Origin: Lingula anatina
Taxonomy: Eukaryota > Brachiopoda > Lingulata > Lingulida > Lingulidae
DNA length: 49,937 nucleotides
Assembly (NCBI RefSeq): GCF_001039355.2
Contig: NW_019773543.1
Span: forward strand, 5,929-55,865
Direction of reading: 5' to 3'
Shown: positions 33,513-45,421 of the stretch, one piece after another
Position numbering within the stretch: position 1 is the stretch's first letter
Layout of the letters: every line of letters starts with the position of its first letter
Program-made: the position numbers and the translations under genes
The notes under the pieces: model-generated
Seen by the model: only the letters and a program-made list of their open reading frames with translations
Databases searched by the model: none
What the model was told of the DNA's origin: nothing

Positions 33513-33797
33513 TATCTTGCCTCTCACATGCCTCCCCATGCATCTGGTCGAGTGGAGCCCAGATCAAATTATGATTTTATACACATATTAAATATGCACA
33601 TGCATGCACACACACTAACATGCACACGTACATACGAACAGTGTTGCTCAAGCAACCTGGTCTTATAATACTAAATCTGGTCTTCATGAAAATTTTTAAT
33701 GAATAGACTTTGAATGAGTTTTCATTTCTGTATTTTTGCCCAAATCCTATTTGTACATTGTACACAGATAGTTTCTATTCCATATTTTTGTCTTCAG

Positions 33798-33855
33798 GCG
33801 ACATAAAAGACAGAAAGAGTATGTCAGATGCTGAGAGCATTAAAGATCGAAAGAG
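33798..33855 (+). other. Possible exon of an unidentified transcript
   Basis: A 58-base segment between TTGTCTTCAG and GTAAGA reads GDIKDRKSMSDAESIKDRK in one frame. Similar AG-preceded pieces occur at about 34046 and 34626. There is no known similarity and no continuous reading frame across the pieces, so at most this is a weak hint of a spliced, perhaps noncoding, transcript. Confidence 0.15.
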
Positions 33856-34157
33856 GTAAGATGGTATACACCAATTTAACAGGCATTCATTAAACACACT
33901 CTAAAAATTTACCCACATAATAAGCAGACTCTCTTGCACAATTACTAAGTTAATTCACTGTTATCTGTTTTTATTGCATGTATATCTTTGAATATGTGAT
34001 ATCCTTATTGTGGACAAGTATGGTTTCTTTTTTTTTTTCTTCAGTTGATGTTAAAGACACAACAGCTGTGACAGCAGACATATGAAGGAGAGAGGTTAAG
34101 ACAGCAGGGGCAATAGAATAGGGATCTATTTATTACACTGATGGAATTTGACTGTGA

Positions 34158-34166
34158 ATGCACACA

Positions 34167-34200
<34 letters not shown>

Positions 34201-34202
34201 TG
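34158..34202. repeat. CA microsatellite
   Basis: Simple CA repeat with few interruptions. Confidence 0.95.
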
Positions 34203-34323
34203 CATACACATTCCTTATGATGTGTCAACACAGTTTGTGCTTTTTGCAAGTTTAAAATGATACTTGGCAAATTTGTTAACTCTAAACAATGGTTAATATT
34301 TTGATGCAGTTTCATACATGAAA

Positions 34324-34552
34324 CTAGAAAAGCACTGAGAGTGCAGATCCCCGCCAAGGCAGCGATTTTATTATTATTATTGATTATTGATTGATTATTG
34401 ATCCGGATCACCACCAAAAACTCTTCCTTGGCCCACTTCTGACAGTTCCTGAAAATCTCATCAAAATCGTTATGTTGAGTTATGTTGATGACAAACAAAC
34501 AAACATACAGACAAACAGGGGTGAAAACATAACCTCCTTGGCGGAGGTAATA
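34324..34552 (+). mobile_element. Miniature inverted-repeat element (CCGCCAAGG ends)
   Basis: The element starts CTAGAAAAGCACTGAGAGTG, has CCCGCCAAGG near one end and CCTTGGCGGAGG at the other, contains the phrase GATCCGGATCACCACCAAAA and a run of ACAAACA units, and has no protein. A second, longer copy in opposite orientation is at 44876-45421. I recall this family as widespread in animal genomes, but its formal name would need a repeat library. Confidence 0.8.
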
Positions 34553-35876
34553 AGATGCACTGACTGCTTATTGAAGGTTATTTATTATTGCATATTAGTA
34601 AGTAATACTGTGTCATATATTTCAGCTCCCAAGGACTGCTGCCAATCAAGGTGGAGGAGGATGTTAAATCTTTTCACATCTTGCTTCAGATGCAGGCCAA
34701 GAACATAAATGGTTATAATTATTATAATTCATTATTAAATCTAATCATTTCGGACATTTAGAAATGAAATAATTACAGTATTTATAAAAAAAAAAACGGA
34801 TTCATTATACAGTCACAAGAAAGTTCTTTTCTTGTTTCCTTGCTTTAATGACATCATAACAAAGTTAACTTAAAGAGTTTTAGAGGAAAACTTAGTCAAA
34901 CAGCTGGTAAAATTGTACATGAAAGCAGTAATTATATGATAGCAGCCAGGAGCTGGTGGTTGTAGAGTTACTGTCAACATCTTTTTACACTACATTTAAC
35001 TGAATACACATTTTAACTAAATTATATTTTAATATTTTCATCTTTCATTTTTAAGGGTTGTCAGTGCACATCTATTATTAGCTCTGTGGCAGACAGTTTG
35101 AACACTTCAGAATATCAGTTTCTTAAAATACCTTTATTTTACTGGTACAATAAACTATTGATTAAATGTTATTAAATGGGTTTTGTCTTCCTTACTTTTC
35201 TAAATAAAAGAGAAAAATTTGCTAACAGGTGATTTGAATATTTATAAGTAGCCAGCAATGTTGAAGGGTGGGATGCTTAAGGGGAGTTGTCGTTATCCGA
35301 TAAAGTGGATTTTCTTTATTCGTTTAGTTGATCCAACTTCGGATACGTCACAGTAATGGTACCATGATAGGTTTTGGACCCTTTCCAGCAAAAGGGCAAT
35401 TTTTTCAAACCAACATCCTCGAATATGGGCCTAATAATTTGGCCTGTACACCATAAATGGATTTTGATTATATTTCAAAAACTTTGACTTTCATCCAAAC
35501 TTTTTTTTTTCATTTATAACTATATCCATATGTGACTTTCAAATAATGTTTTTATTTTTATGAACTGTCCCTTAAAGTAGAAAATTTCCTTCATGGGGTT
35601 TTAATTTACAGGGATGCTAGTCTTCCGGTTTTTACCGGAATTCCGGTTTTTTGCGTCCAGTTATAAAATTTTCTGGTACTATATTTTGTTCGGAATTCTC
35701 GTTTTTAACGTGGTCGCGGACTGGACGAACGATGCGTCAGAGGAACGTCGCATTTCAACCATTGCGACAGAGCTGCGTTTCAACACAATATCTAGTCACA
35801 ACCGTAGCACGTGATTTATTTATGGCGCTTGATTGGTTGGAAATGTAGGCTTTAATGTCGGCACCCATGTGGAAAN
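34553..35876. other. AT-rich region without recognised genes
   Basis: No coding segment, RNA gene or mobile element was recognised, apart from a small cluster of CCGGTTTTT words at 35622-35655. It ends at a single unknown base at 35876. Confidence 0.4.
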
Positions 35877-38800
35877 ATCATGGCAGGAAGTTTTATTACA
35901 AAAAGTGTGCTAGATGTTAACAGCACTGAATACAGAGCCCTGACAGAAATGTCTGTACATTATTATGTACTCCTTTAATGCACTCATGAAACATGCACAT
36001 ACAAATACTAGCTAATACATACCTTAACTTGTAAAGATAATGCTGCAGTAAATTAGGGACCACAGTTGTAGATGTCCAAGTTTAAACACACTGGACAATT
36101 TGGAGAAGAATAAATACATGCCAGGCTCATACAATGTAAACTGGCTAGTACAAGTGTAATCGTTCAAAAATGTAACTAAATCAATGTCATGCTTGCTTTA
36201 TACATAAAAGAAAATAACTTTATAAAAGAAGATTCAAAGAGAAACAAATATTTAGAAAAACGGATTAACTAATAAATGCACATATCAATTCCATTTTCAA
36301 CTGTTATCATTTTGAACACAAATCTGTCACTCAAAAGACAACACCTCACACTGACTGTTATCAGTAACAGGTAAACAATTCACAGAAAACCATCAGAGAA
36401 AAAGATGGGCGAAAAAAAAAAACTAAGGACACCCAGGAGTCCCTCCTTCCACAAGGCAGAGATTTAAGATTGTACAACTTTTAACACAGCCCAATACACA
36501 AGTTGTGCAACAGTTAAGGAAAGAGAAATTATTTCCAAAGTCTGATGATAAACACTGAAATTTTAAAAAAATAGGGCTGTAATTGGGACATTATTGTTTC
36601 ATACGGAATTTACTAACAGCAGAGTAATAGACTGTAGAGACAGGCATACCTGGAAGAAAAGATGTCCCACACAAGCCCATCATTATATACCTTACTAGTC
36701 ATATTGTTTATTGTGTTGCAAGGAACCAGTCTGAAAAAGAAATGATAATACCGATATAATAAATGAAAATTAATTTTCAGATAATCTGACAGCTGGAGGT
36801 GTTTGGTAAGGGAACTGTCCTAGGAGGCAAGGTCACCCATCATGGTGTCAACCTTGCAATACACAATAATTTGGGTGTCCCTTCTCTGAGGGCAGAGGTG
36901 CTGCTGCCCACAGCTTTCACTTAGAGTGAAAATCTGTAAAGCCACAAATAGTATAATTTTTTTTTAATATCAAAATGAGAAAATGATGATATAAGATTAA
37001 AATAACTTGCTTTTAAACTCAAAAAGAAAATGAAAGTTCCACATGTTTAGGTATTTTTATACCTTTATCAATTCCTCACAGGGTACAGCTCTCCAGCCAG
37101 ATATTCTCCTGCCCAAAAACTCCACCTCTGAGTGGAACTTTAGTTAAAGACATGGAAACATGGTAGATTTTATTCCATCTTAAAAGATAGATGGGTAATC
37201 AAGGGTTTCTTTACATTCCATGTTTTATTTTGAACAACCACGGCCACTGTAAGAGTAATCTTGACAAATAACTTTTTAAAGGCTAAAGTGGTGGACAGAG
37301 GAACTGCCCTCAGGGGAAGGGACACCCGGCATGGTGTCAATTTGCCAAGACACACCAACTTTTTAAAAGATTCACATGCTTTTGTTCAATCTATATCACC
37401 CTAACATGCATGTAGCAGGTATGATATTAATGCATGCAAGTGTTCAGTTCCTAACCAATCTGTATTAAATTTGACAACAGCTTTTATCTCTTAAAGCCCT
37501 CAAATGATAGAATTGATAATTAAAAGTTAACAATTAGGTTTGACAACAAGATAAAAGGTCAGAAAGAGCTGAAGAATAAAGTGACTGGAAGGGGTCAGGA
37601 ACATCATGCACCTTACTCTTTGACATGAAGACTTCATATGCTGTTTCTCCATTTCAGAAAAACCAGGCAAAGTTATATAACTTATAACCTACTGTATAGG
37701 TTTCACAGCACATTGCAAGAGGCTGAAAAGTTTCCACCAATGAGAGGTTAACAAGCAGTAAAAATAAATGAAAAATAAATAAATAAATAAGAAAAAACTG
37801 GGAAGGCACATCAAAGATCATGGAGCCAGACATGATAGCACTGGAACTGCTGAGAAACACCAAAGTAAAAAGTTTTTATGAAAAAAACTTTCCAGTGCAA
37901 TATGTATAAAGAAAAATAAATGACACAAATCACATTAAAAAATTTATAAGACATTAAATCCAAACATGAAGAATCAAGTGTAAAAATAATTTCACTTAAT
38001 TAAAATGCACTTTTGAAGACCACAAGCTAATTAATGGTGATGCTTGCTATATAGAGCTATAAGCCTTATAAATGAAATGGGCAAAGTAAATAGAATTTGA
38101 GTATCTTAAATAGAGAAGTATAATTTTTAAAGAGGCAAAATAGGTAGACAAGTTTTAAAATTCCTGATACTCGCATTTAAATTTAATGAGCAATTTCCGT
38201 TAATTGTTATGTAAATTCAATAAAAATGCATGTTTGAGAGGATCCCCTCTCAAAAACAAGCTGAACATGGTATATATAGATATAAACAAAGGTCACCAAC
38301 ATCTCAAACAACTCTGTTAACCTCTTAGATGTGACCTTTAACCTAAAAGACAGATATTTTGGACCATACAAAAAACCTAATACAGTAAAACTGTATATAT
38401 TCACTGCAAATCTAACCACTCAGAAAGTGTCATCAATGCTATATTGAACTCAATAAATGAGGCTATCCACAATTTCCAGCAATGAAAACATGTTCAAAAC
38501 CTCAAAGAGTGAGTACTAAGATATGCTTAGTAACAAAGATATTGAAAAACTAGCAAGTAATTCAGTTTCATGGGCTATAAAACACACTGAAAATGCTAAT
38601 GTGTGAAAGATAAAATATTCAAACAAAAATAAAACAGAATAATTACCGTAAATGTAAACCAATCAGGCCGCTTTTCGAAAGCAACCTGCCTCTTTACCAA
38701 ACAAATCCACTCAGTAAATTTAATATAAAACAAAAATAAGGTTTGGCAGTTACGGGGTGAACATCACCATAAGTAGTGCAAAAAAACAGGAATAATTACT

Positions 38801-38960
38801 GTAAATGTAAATAGATTGTGCCAATTTTCAAAAGTAACCTGCTTCTTTGCCAAACAAAGCCAATTAGTAAACTTAAAGTAAAACAAATAATACGGAAAAA
38901 GCTAATGTCCCTACAGTACATAGGGAGGTAAGAAAATTTGATTCATGAAACTCATATTAT
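35877..38960. repeat. Segment copy 1 (probable unmerged haplotype)
   Basis: About 3.08 kb that match 38988-43406 with a few percent divergence, bounded exactly by single unknown bases at 35876 and 38961. This border pattern suggests an alternative haplotype contig placed beside its partner rather than a true tandem duplication. No gene was recognised. It lacks the Penelope-like element and one hairpin module that copy 2 has. Confidence 0.75.
36811..36897. repeat. Hairpin module (first of five copies)
   Basis: A module of about 85 bases with an internal inverted pair (CTGCCCTCAG-type start against GGGTGTCCC-CTGAGGGCAG end) around CATGGTGTCAA. Other copies are at 37300-37360, 39957-40040, 40438-40520 and 40610-40660. 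The copies keep the stem words while other parts vary. Confidence 0.6.
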
Positions 38961-39412
38961 NAAATCAAACCCAACTCTTGGTTACTGTCATGGCAGGAAG
39001 TTTTATTACAAAAAGTGTGCCAGATGTTAACAGCGCTGAATACAGAGCCCTGACAGAAATATCTGTACATTATTATTATTATGTACTCCTTTAATGCACT
39101 CATGAAACATGCACATACACATACTAGCTAATACATACCTTAACTTGTAAAGATAATGCTGTAGTAAATTAGGGACCACAGTTGTAGATGTCCAAGTTTA
39201 AACACACTGGACAATTTGGAGAAGAATACATACATGCCAGGCCCATACAATGTAAATTGGCTAGTACAAGTGTAATCGTTAAAAAATGTAACTAAATCGA
39301 TGTCATGCTTGCTTTATACATAAAAGAAAATAACTTTATAAAAGAAGATTCAAAGAGAAAAAAAAATAATCAGAAAAACTAATAAATGCACATATCAATT
39401 CCATAGATAGAC

Positions 39413-39500
39413 CCCGAGTCAGCGAGGGTTATGTGGCATACACGAGTGCGAAGCACGAGTGGATGTCACATAACCCTCGCTGACAAGGGATCTATCTTAT
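39413..39500. repeat. Short hairpin element, copy 2 only
   Basis: GTCAGCGAGGGTTATGTG is followed about 25 bases later by its reverse complement, CACATAACCCTCGCTGAC, with AGATAGA/TCTATCT further out. It is part of the sequence that replaces copy 1 material. Confidence 0.8.
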
Positions 39501-41564
39501 TTAGACCACGGGTTCATTGGTGGGTTATAACGCATTCATGCGAGAAGTGTGGTTACGCGAGTTACACCATGTCTGAGTCTTTTGTTCTTTACTTCCACCG
39601 TGGTCTTATTAAGATTGTACAACTTTTAACACAGCCCAATACACAAATTGTGCAACAGTTAAGGAAAGAGAAATTATTTCCAAAGTCTGATGATAAACAC
39701 TGAAATTTAAAAAAATAGCGCTGTAATTGGGACATTATTGTTTCATATGGAATTAACTAACAGCAGAGTAATAGACTGTAGAGACAGGCATACCTGGAAG
39801 AAAAGATGTCCCACACAAGCCCATCATTATATATCTTAATAGTCATATTGTGTATTGTGTTGCAAGGAACCAGTCTGAAGAAGAAATGATTATACCGATA
39901 TAATAAATGAAAATTAAGTTTCAGATAATCTGGCAGCTGGAGGTGTTTGGTAAGGGGACTGTCCTAGGGGGCAGGGTCACCCATCATGGTGTCAACCTTG
40001 CAATACACAATAATTTGGGTGTCCCTTCTCTGAGGGCAGAGATGCTCTGCCCACAGCTTTTACCATAGAGTGAAAATTTGTAAAGCCACAAATAGTGTAA
40101 TCTTTTTTTATATCAAAATGAGAAAATGATGAAATAAGATTAAAATAACTTGCTTTTAAACTGAAAAAGAAAATGAAAGTTCCATATGTTTAGGTATTTT
40201 TATACCTTTATCAATTCCTCACAGGGTACAGCTCTCCAGCCAGATATTCTCCTGCCCAAACACTACATCTCTGAGTGGAACTTTAGTTAAAGACATGGAA
40301 ACATGGTAGATTTAATTCCATCTTAAAAGATAGATGGGTAATCAAGGGTTTCTTTACATTCCATGTTTTATTTTGAACAGCCAAGGCCACAGTAAGAGTA
40401 ATTCTCAAAGAAAACCTATTAAAAGCTACACTAGTGGGCTTCCCTCGGGGGATGGAACCTCAAGAGAGGTGTGAACCTGTCAAGGTTCACCAGTATGGGT
40501 GTCCCATCTCTCAGGGCAGAGTATCTTTGTATTTTACTTCTTATTTTGAACAGCCAAGGCCACTGTAAGAGTAATCTTGACAAATAACTTTTTAAAGGCT
40601 AAAGTGGTGGACAGGGGAAGGGACACCCGGCATGGTGTCAATTTGCCAAGACACACCAACTTTTTAATAGAAGATATTCACATGCTTTTGTTCAATGTAT
40701 ATCACCCTAACATGCATGTAGCAGGTATGATATTAATGCATGCAAGTGTTCAGTTCCTAACTTTTATCTCTTAAAGCCCTCAAATGATAAAATTGATAAT
40801 TAAAAGTTAACAAACAGGTTTGACTACAAGATAAAAGGTCAGAAAGGGCTGAAGAATAAAGTGACTGGAAGGGGTCAGGAACATCATGCACCTTACTCTT
40901 TGACAAGAAGACTTCATATGCTGTTTCTCCATTTCAGAAAAACCAGGCAAAGTTATATAACTTTTAACCTATAGGTTTCACAGCACATTGCAAGAGGCTG
41001 AAAAGTTTCCACCAATGAGAGGTTAACAAGCAGTAAAAATAAATGAAAAATAAATAAATAAATAAATAAGAAAAAACTGGGAAGGCACATCAAAGATCAT
41101 GCAGCCAGACATGATAGTACTGGAACTGCTGAGGAACACCAAAGAAAAAAGCTTTTATGAAAAAACTTCCCAGTGCTACATGTATAAAGAAAAATAAATG
41201 ACACAAATCACATTGAAAAAAAATACTTGTCATTTATAAGACATTAAATCCAAACATGAAGAATCAAGTGTAAAAATAATTTTAATTAATTAAAATGCAC
41301 TTTTTAAGACCACAAGCTAATTAATGGTGATGCTTGCTATGTGGAGCTACAAGTATAAGCCTTATAAATGAAATGGGCAAAGTAAATAGAATTTGAGTAT
41401 CTTAAATAGAGAAGTATAATTTTTAAAGAGGCAAAATAGGTAGACAAGTTTTAAAATTCCTGATACTCACATTTAAATATAATGAGCAATTTCCATTAAT
41501 TGCTATGTAAATTCAATAAAAATGCATGTTTAAGAGGACCCCCTCTCAAAAAGAAGCTGAACAT

Positions 41565-41569
<5 letters not shown>

Positions 41570-41627
<58 letters not shown>
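41570..41627. repeat. (TA)n tract left of the Penelope-like element
   Basis: An uninterrupted TA repeat. Copy 1 has only a short TATATATAGATATA here (38270-38284). With the matching tract at 42703-42765 it brackets the insertion. Confidence 0.9.
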
Positions 41628-41639
41628 ACCGTGAGTGTA

Positions 41640-42660
41640 GAACAGAGTGCTCAACATTCCAGAGCATTTGTACACAATTATAATAATAATAAAGAACATT
41701 CCTAAAGCCATCGGCGAAAGATTGCAATCCCTTTCGTCTGAAGGGGTGGTAGCAGATGGATCAGATAGCGTATATACGACGGCGCTTTAAACCGCAGGAT
41801 ATACCGTAATGTCGTTGGGTAATAACTCTAAAGCAAGCAGCTCTCGTCCCAGTGAAAAAAAGAAAAGACGAAACAGGAAACTTATTTGGTTCAACCCACC
41901 ATACTCGAAAAATGTAAGAACGAAAATCCAGCATATATTCCTCCAGTTGCTAGACAAACATTTCCCTCGCGGAAGCAAGCTTTACCGATTATTCAACAGA
42001 TCGACTGTAAAAGTAAGCTACTGTTGTATGAAAAACATACAGCAAATCATTCATGGTCACAATAAAAAAATTCTCAAAAACATGTCAGTTAACACTCAAG
42101 ATAAGAAATGTAATTGTAGAGCTCCAAGCAAGTGTCCTTTGAGAGGGGAATGTTTGTCTAGCAACATTGTGTACCAAGCATCATGCAGTTACTACTAAGG
42201 ACAAATGCATGAAATATATAGGTCTTTGTGGTGTAGAACCCAAGAACTCCACCTCTGAATAGTTAAGTTGAGATACAATAATCACACTAAGTCATTTAGG
42301 GACAAGAAATATGCTGCAGATACTGAGATATCCAAATACATTTGGAAATTAACAGAAAATAACACCCAGTATGACATTAGATGGGATATCATAAAGAAAT
42401 CAGCACCGCAAAGGAGAAATCAGCACCTATGCAACCTTTGCCTGGACGAAAAACTGTTAATAATGATAACACCAGATACTCTAAATAAAAGAACTGAAAT
42501 AATTACCATGTGTCGGCATAAAGTGATGTAACTAACACGGCGTGCGACATAATTGTCGTCACGCCGAGTATGTAAAACGGCTAATAAAACCATTTTCAAA
42601 TAAACCTCCTGACGATCGGGCATACCTTCTGGGTATGCCCGTGAAACTCGGAGTCAGGGT
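41640..42660 (+). pseudogene. Penelope-like retroelement, 3' fragment with GIY-YIG endonuclease
   Basis: The fragment starts in the end of a reverse transcriptase region (PKAIGERLQSLSS). It continues with RKLIWFNPPYSKNV, HFPRGSKLYRLFNR and VSYCCMKN, a Cys-rich CNCR-CPLRGEC motif, and a C-terminal GIY-YIG region: KYIGLCG at about 42211-42231, the basic LRYNNHTKSFRDKKY and the acidic DTEISKYIW. These are hallmarks of Penelope-like elements with a C-terminal nuclease. At least one frameshift (near 42196) and stops between 42196 and 42267 break it, and nearly all of the reverse transcriptase is missing, so it is 5' truncated and dead. Confidence 0.85.
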
Positions 42661-42699
42661 TATTGCATGTCTCTTGTTTATTTATTTATTTATTTTAAT

Positions 42700-42702
<3 letters not shown>

Positions 42703-42765
<63 letters not shown>
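42703..42765. repeat. (GT)n(TA)n tract right of the Penelope-like element
   Basis: A short GT run passes into a TA run and then directly into AAACAAAGGTCAC, the sequence that follows the empty site in copy 1. Confidence 0.9.
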
Positions 42766-42768
<3 letters not shown>

Positions 42769-43469
42769 AAAGGTCACAAGGCAACAAGATAACCACAAAT
42801 TTAACAACCACAAGGAAACAACATGGATAAAAGGACAGTAATACTGTACATTCACTGCAAATCTAACCACTCAGAAAGTGTCATCAATGCTATATTAAAC
42901 TTAATAAACATGAGGTTATCCACAATTTCCAGCAATGAAAACATGTTCAAAACATCAAAGAGCGAGTACTAAGATACACTTAGTAACACAGATATTGAAA
43001 AACTAGCAAGTAATTCAGTTTCAGGGGCTATAAAAGACACTGAAAATGCTTATGTGTGAAAAATAAAATATTCAAACAAAAATTAAACTGAATTATTACC
43101 GTAAATGTAAACCAATCAGGCCGATTTTCGAAAGCAACCTGCCTCTTTACCAAGCAAAGCCACTCAATAAAATTAATATAAAACAAAAATAAGGTTTGGC
43201 AGTTACAGGGTGAACATCACCATAAATAGTGCAAAAAACCAAGAATAATTACTGTAAATGTAAATCGATTGTGCCAATTTTCAAAAGTAACCTGCATCTT
43301 TGCCAAATAAAGCCATTTAGTAAACTTTAAGTAAAACAAATAATACGGAAAAAGCTAATGTCCCTACGTCGGGAGGTAAAAATTTGATTCATGAAACTCA
43401 TATTGTAATTTGACTGTCTTGAAAATTGCTGCATCCATCATCTTGTTTGTCTGTTACATTTGAAGTTCA

Positions 43470-43620
43470 GTAGTCCTGTGTCTCCTAGTACAGTGCAGTA
43501 GTCTGGAGTCATTGTGTTCCATTGTGGCAGTGTAGTAGTCTGGAGNTAGTATAGTCCTGTGCCTCCTAGTACAGTGTAGTAGTCTGTAGTCATTGTGTAC
43601 CATTGTGGCAGATGATGATG
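43470..43620. repeat. Short duplication around a single unknown base
   Basis: Text like GTAGTCTGGAGTCATTGTGT and CCTGTGTCTCCTAGTACAGT occurs twice on the two sides of the unknown base at 43546. It is probably a collapsed or misjoined tandem repeat. Confidence 0.6.
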
Positions 43621-43864
43621 GACAGATGATGGACTGGAAAAGACAAAAAAGTCAGTGATCAGGCTTTTTCCTCAAGATCCAAAATATTAGAATAATGAAA
43701 TCTCAGTAAATTCATTACATCAAATAAACTGCCAAGAAATATTTTAAAAAATAAAGTGTTGTTGTAAGTCAAGGCTGAAGCACATACTATACCAGTACTG
43801 ATAATAAAGTGGTGTGCTTATAGTAGTTTCTGGGAATCATTGACGAAAAAAAATTTAAAAGGTT

Positions 43865-44135
43865 CACCGCATGGAAAACCATACACCGGGGACACATAGG
43901 CCAATCATCACCAAGTGTGGGTCATTTAAGGACAAGGAAATGGTGGGGAAAGCTGCCTCATGAACGCCGAAGGGAAAACGATTTGGAGTCATTGAGCAAT
44001 TTCCTAAGGAAATTAACAAACAAAGAAAGATGCTGATTCCGCACCTAAAGGAAGCTAAGACACACGATAAGAATGCTGTCTTGAAGGTTGACAAACTTAA
44101 CATTGACAATCGACCATTTGACCCGAACGCTGGAC
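43865..44135 (+). pseudogene. LINE ORF1-like RNA-binding fragment
   Basis: The reading HRPIITKCGSFKDKEMV, then FGVIEQFPKEINKQRKMLIP and VDKLNIDNRPF, follows the pattern of L1-type ORF1 proteins (RRM followed by the C-terminal domain). One stop codon (TGA at about 43961) interrupts it. The N-terminal part is absent. Confidence 0.75.
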
Positions 44136-44459
44136 GTGTTAGTGGATTGGGAAGCCCAAGACCAAGGGGCTCCGGGCACGCGCATAGACACAGATTATGA
44201 GATAGGAGGACCATTGGGGGGGGGGGGGCATCAGAACAAATTAATGCAGTGAGTGACACTTGTCTGAAAATGGGACCAGTGTACAACGTACGAGTAAAGA
44301 CAATACAGTTAACAACTTTGGTAATTATTTACTACACTTTTGTAAGACTGGGTTCCCAAAGATTTAGATCACTCCATCTTGATCGACCAAACTCCCTGAG
44401 GGTTCACTCTAAATTGCTGTCAGCTTCTGGCAGCCGAGCGCGCACAAAAGTTAATTACC

Positions 44460-44870
44460 GCCTTGCAGAAAAGGAAAATTGATTCAATTTTTGATAAGAC
44501 TGCTGAAGTATTGTTGAGTTCAGCTAAGAAAATATTTGGATCTTATAGATATAACAACAATAAAACTAAATTTCCCCAAAAAAAAGAATAAAGAGTGGTT
44601 TGGCAATGAGTGCTGTATCATACGTAAGGAGTACTGTAAATGCCATTGTAAATATAAGAAATATGGATCCACTATATTTAAACAAGGGGTTCTTGATGCC
44701 CAGAAACATTATAAAACTGTAATGAATAAATCTTTTACTAACTATAGATACCAATTACAAAATAAAACTAAGAATATGAGAAGTAGAAAATCCAAAAGAA
44801 TATTGGAAAATGTTTAATGTAAAAGAAAAAAGTCTTGTAGTGATGGTGCGGTAGATCTAGAAGTAGATAA
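44460..44870 (+). pseudogene. LINE reverse transcriptase, N-terminal piece
   Basis: Frames here read IDSIFDKTAEVLLSSAKK, then KNKEWFGNECCIIRKEYCK and FKQGVLDAQKHYK, and end with EYWKMFNVKEKK. This matches the region upstream of the reverse transcriptase fingers in many LINEs. It is broken by frameshifts and ends where the miniature element at 44876 was inserted. Confidence 0.7.
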
Positions 44871-44875
44871 TTTTT

Positions 44876-45421
44876 ACCTCTGCCAAGGACGTTATGTTTT
44901 CACCCCTGTTTGTTTGTCTGTCTGTCCAGGCCCGTAGCCAGGGGGTTCGGGGGGTTCGAAAGAACCGCCCCTTTTGCTGGGAAACTCTGGGTAAGATTTG
45001 ATCTAGGTACATGACGTTTTATGGGAAAAGGTCCACTTTTTCAGAAAAAGAACCCCCCTTTTGAAATTGCTGGCTACGGGCCCGCTGTCTGTCTGTCTGT
45101 TTGTCATCAACATAGCTCAAAAAATTGTGGATGAATTTTGATGGAATTTTCAGGGTAGGTCAGAAATGGGTTAACTTAGAAGTGATTAGTTTTTGGTGGT
45201 GATCTGGATCAATAATCAATCAATAATAAAAAAACTAAGTTATGGACCGATTTTGATGAAATTTTCTGGAACTGTCAGAAGTGGGCCAAGGAACAGATGA
45301 TTAGTTTTTGGTGGTGAGCCGGATCAATAATCAATAATCAAAAATATCGAAAATTTAGGGGTGAAATGGCATTGGATGGAGACTTTGCTGTCTTGACGGA
45401 GGTCTCTGAGTTCTTTTCTAG
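44876..45421 (-). mobile_element. Second copy of the CCGCCAAGG miniature element, inserted in the LINE
   Basis: On the minus strand it starts CTAGAAAAGAACTCAGAGAC and ends near CTTGGCAGAGGTAA, like the element at 34324-34552. An internal block containing TTTTTGGTGGTGA appears twice, and another element (44929-45082) is inserted within it. Confidence 0.8.
44929..45082. mobile_element. Miniature element with GGCCCGTAGCCAG ends
   Basis: Terminal inverted repeats GGCCCGTAGCCAG and CTGGCTACGGGCC enclose about 130 bases with no coding capacity. It interrupts a TCTGTCTGTC run of the surrounding element. Confidence 0.85.

Larger units (their letters stand above)
38988..43406. repeat. Segment copy 2 (with insertions)
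   Basis: The counterpart of 35877-38960. Differences: about 170 bases of copy 1 are replaced by 39405-39607, an extra block of about 180 bases lies at 40381-40556, and the Penelope-like element sits between (TA)n tracts at about 41570-42765. No host gene was recognised. Confidence 0.8.

Noticed and set aside
41530-41727. Frames rich in Tyr-Ile repeats next to the Penelope-like element
   Set aside because: They are translations of the (TA)n tracts.
43864-44286. 140-residue minus-strand frame
   Set aside because: It is antisense to the LINE ORF1-like fragment, whose sense reading has recognisable motifs.
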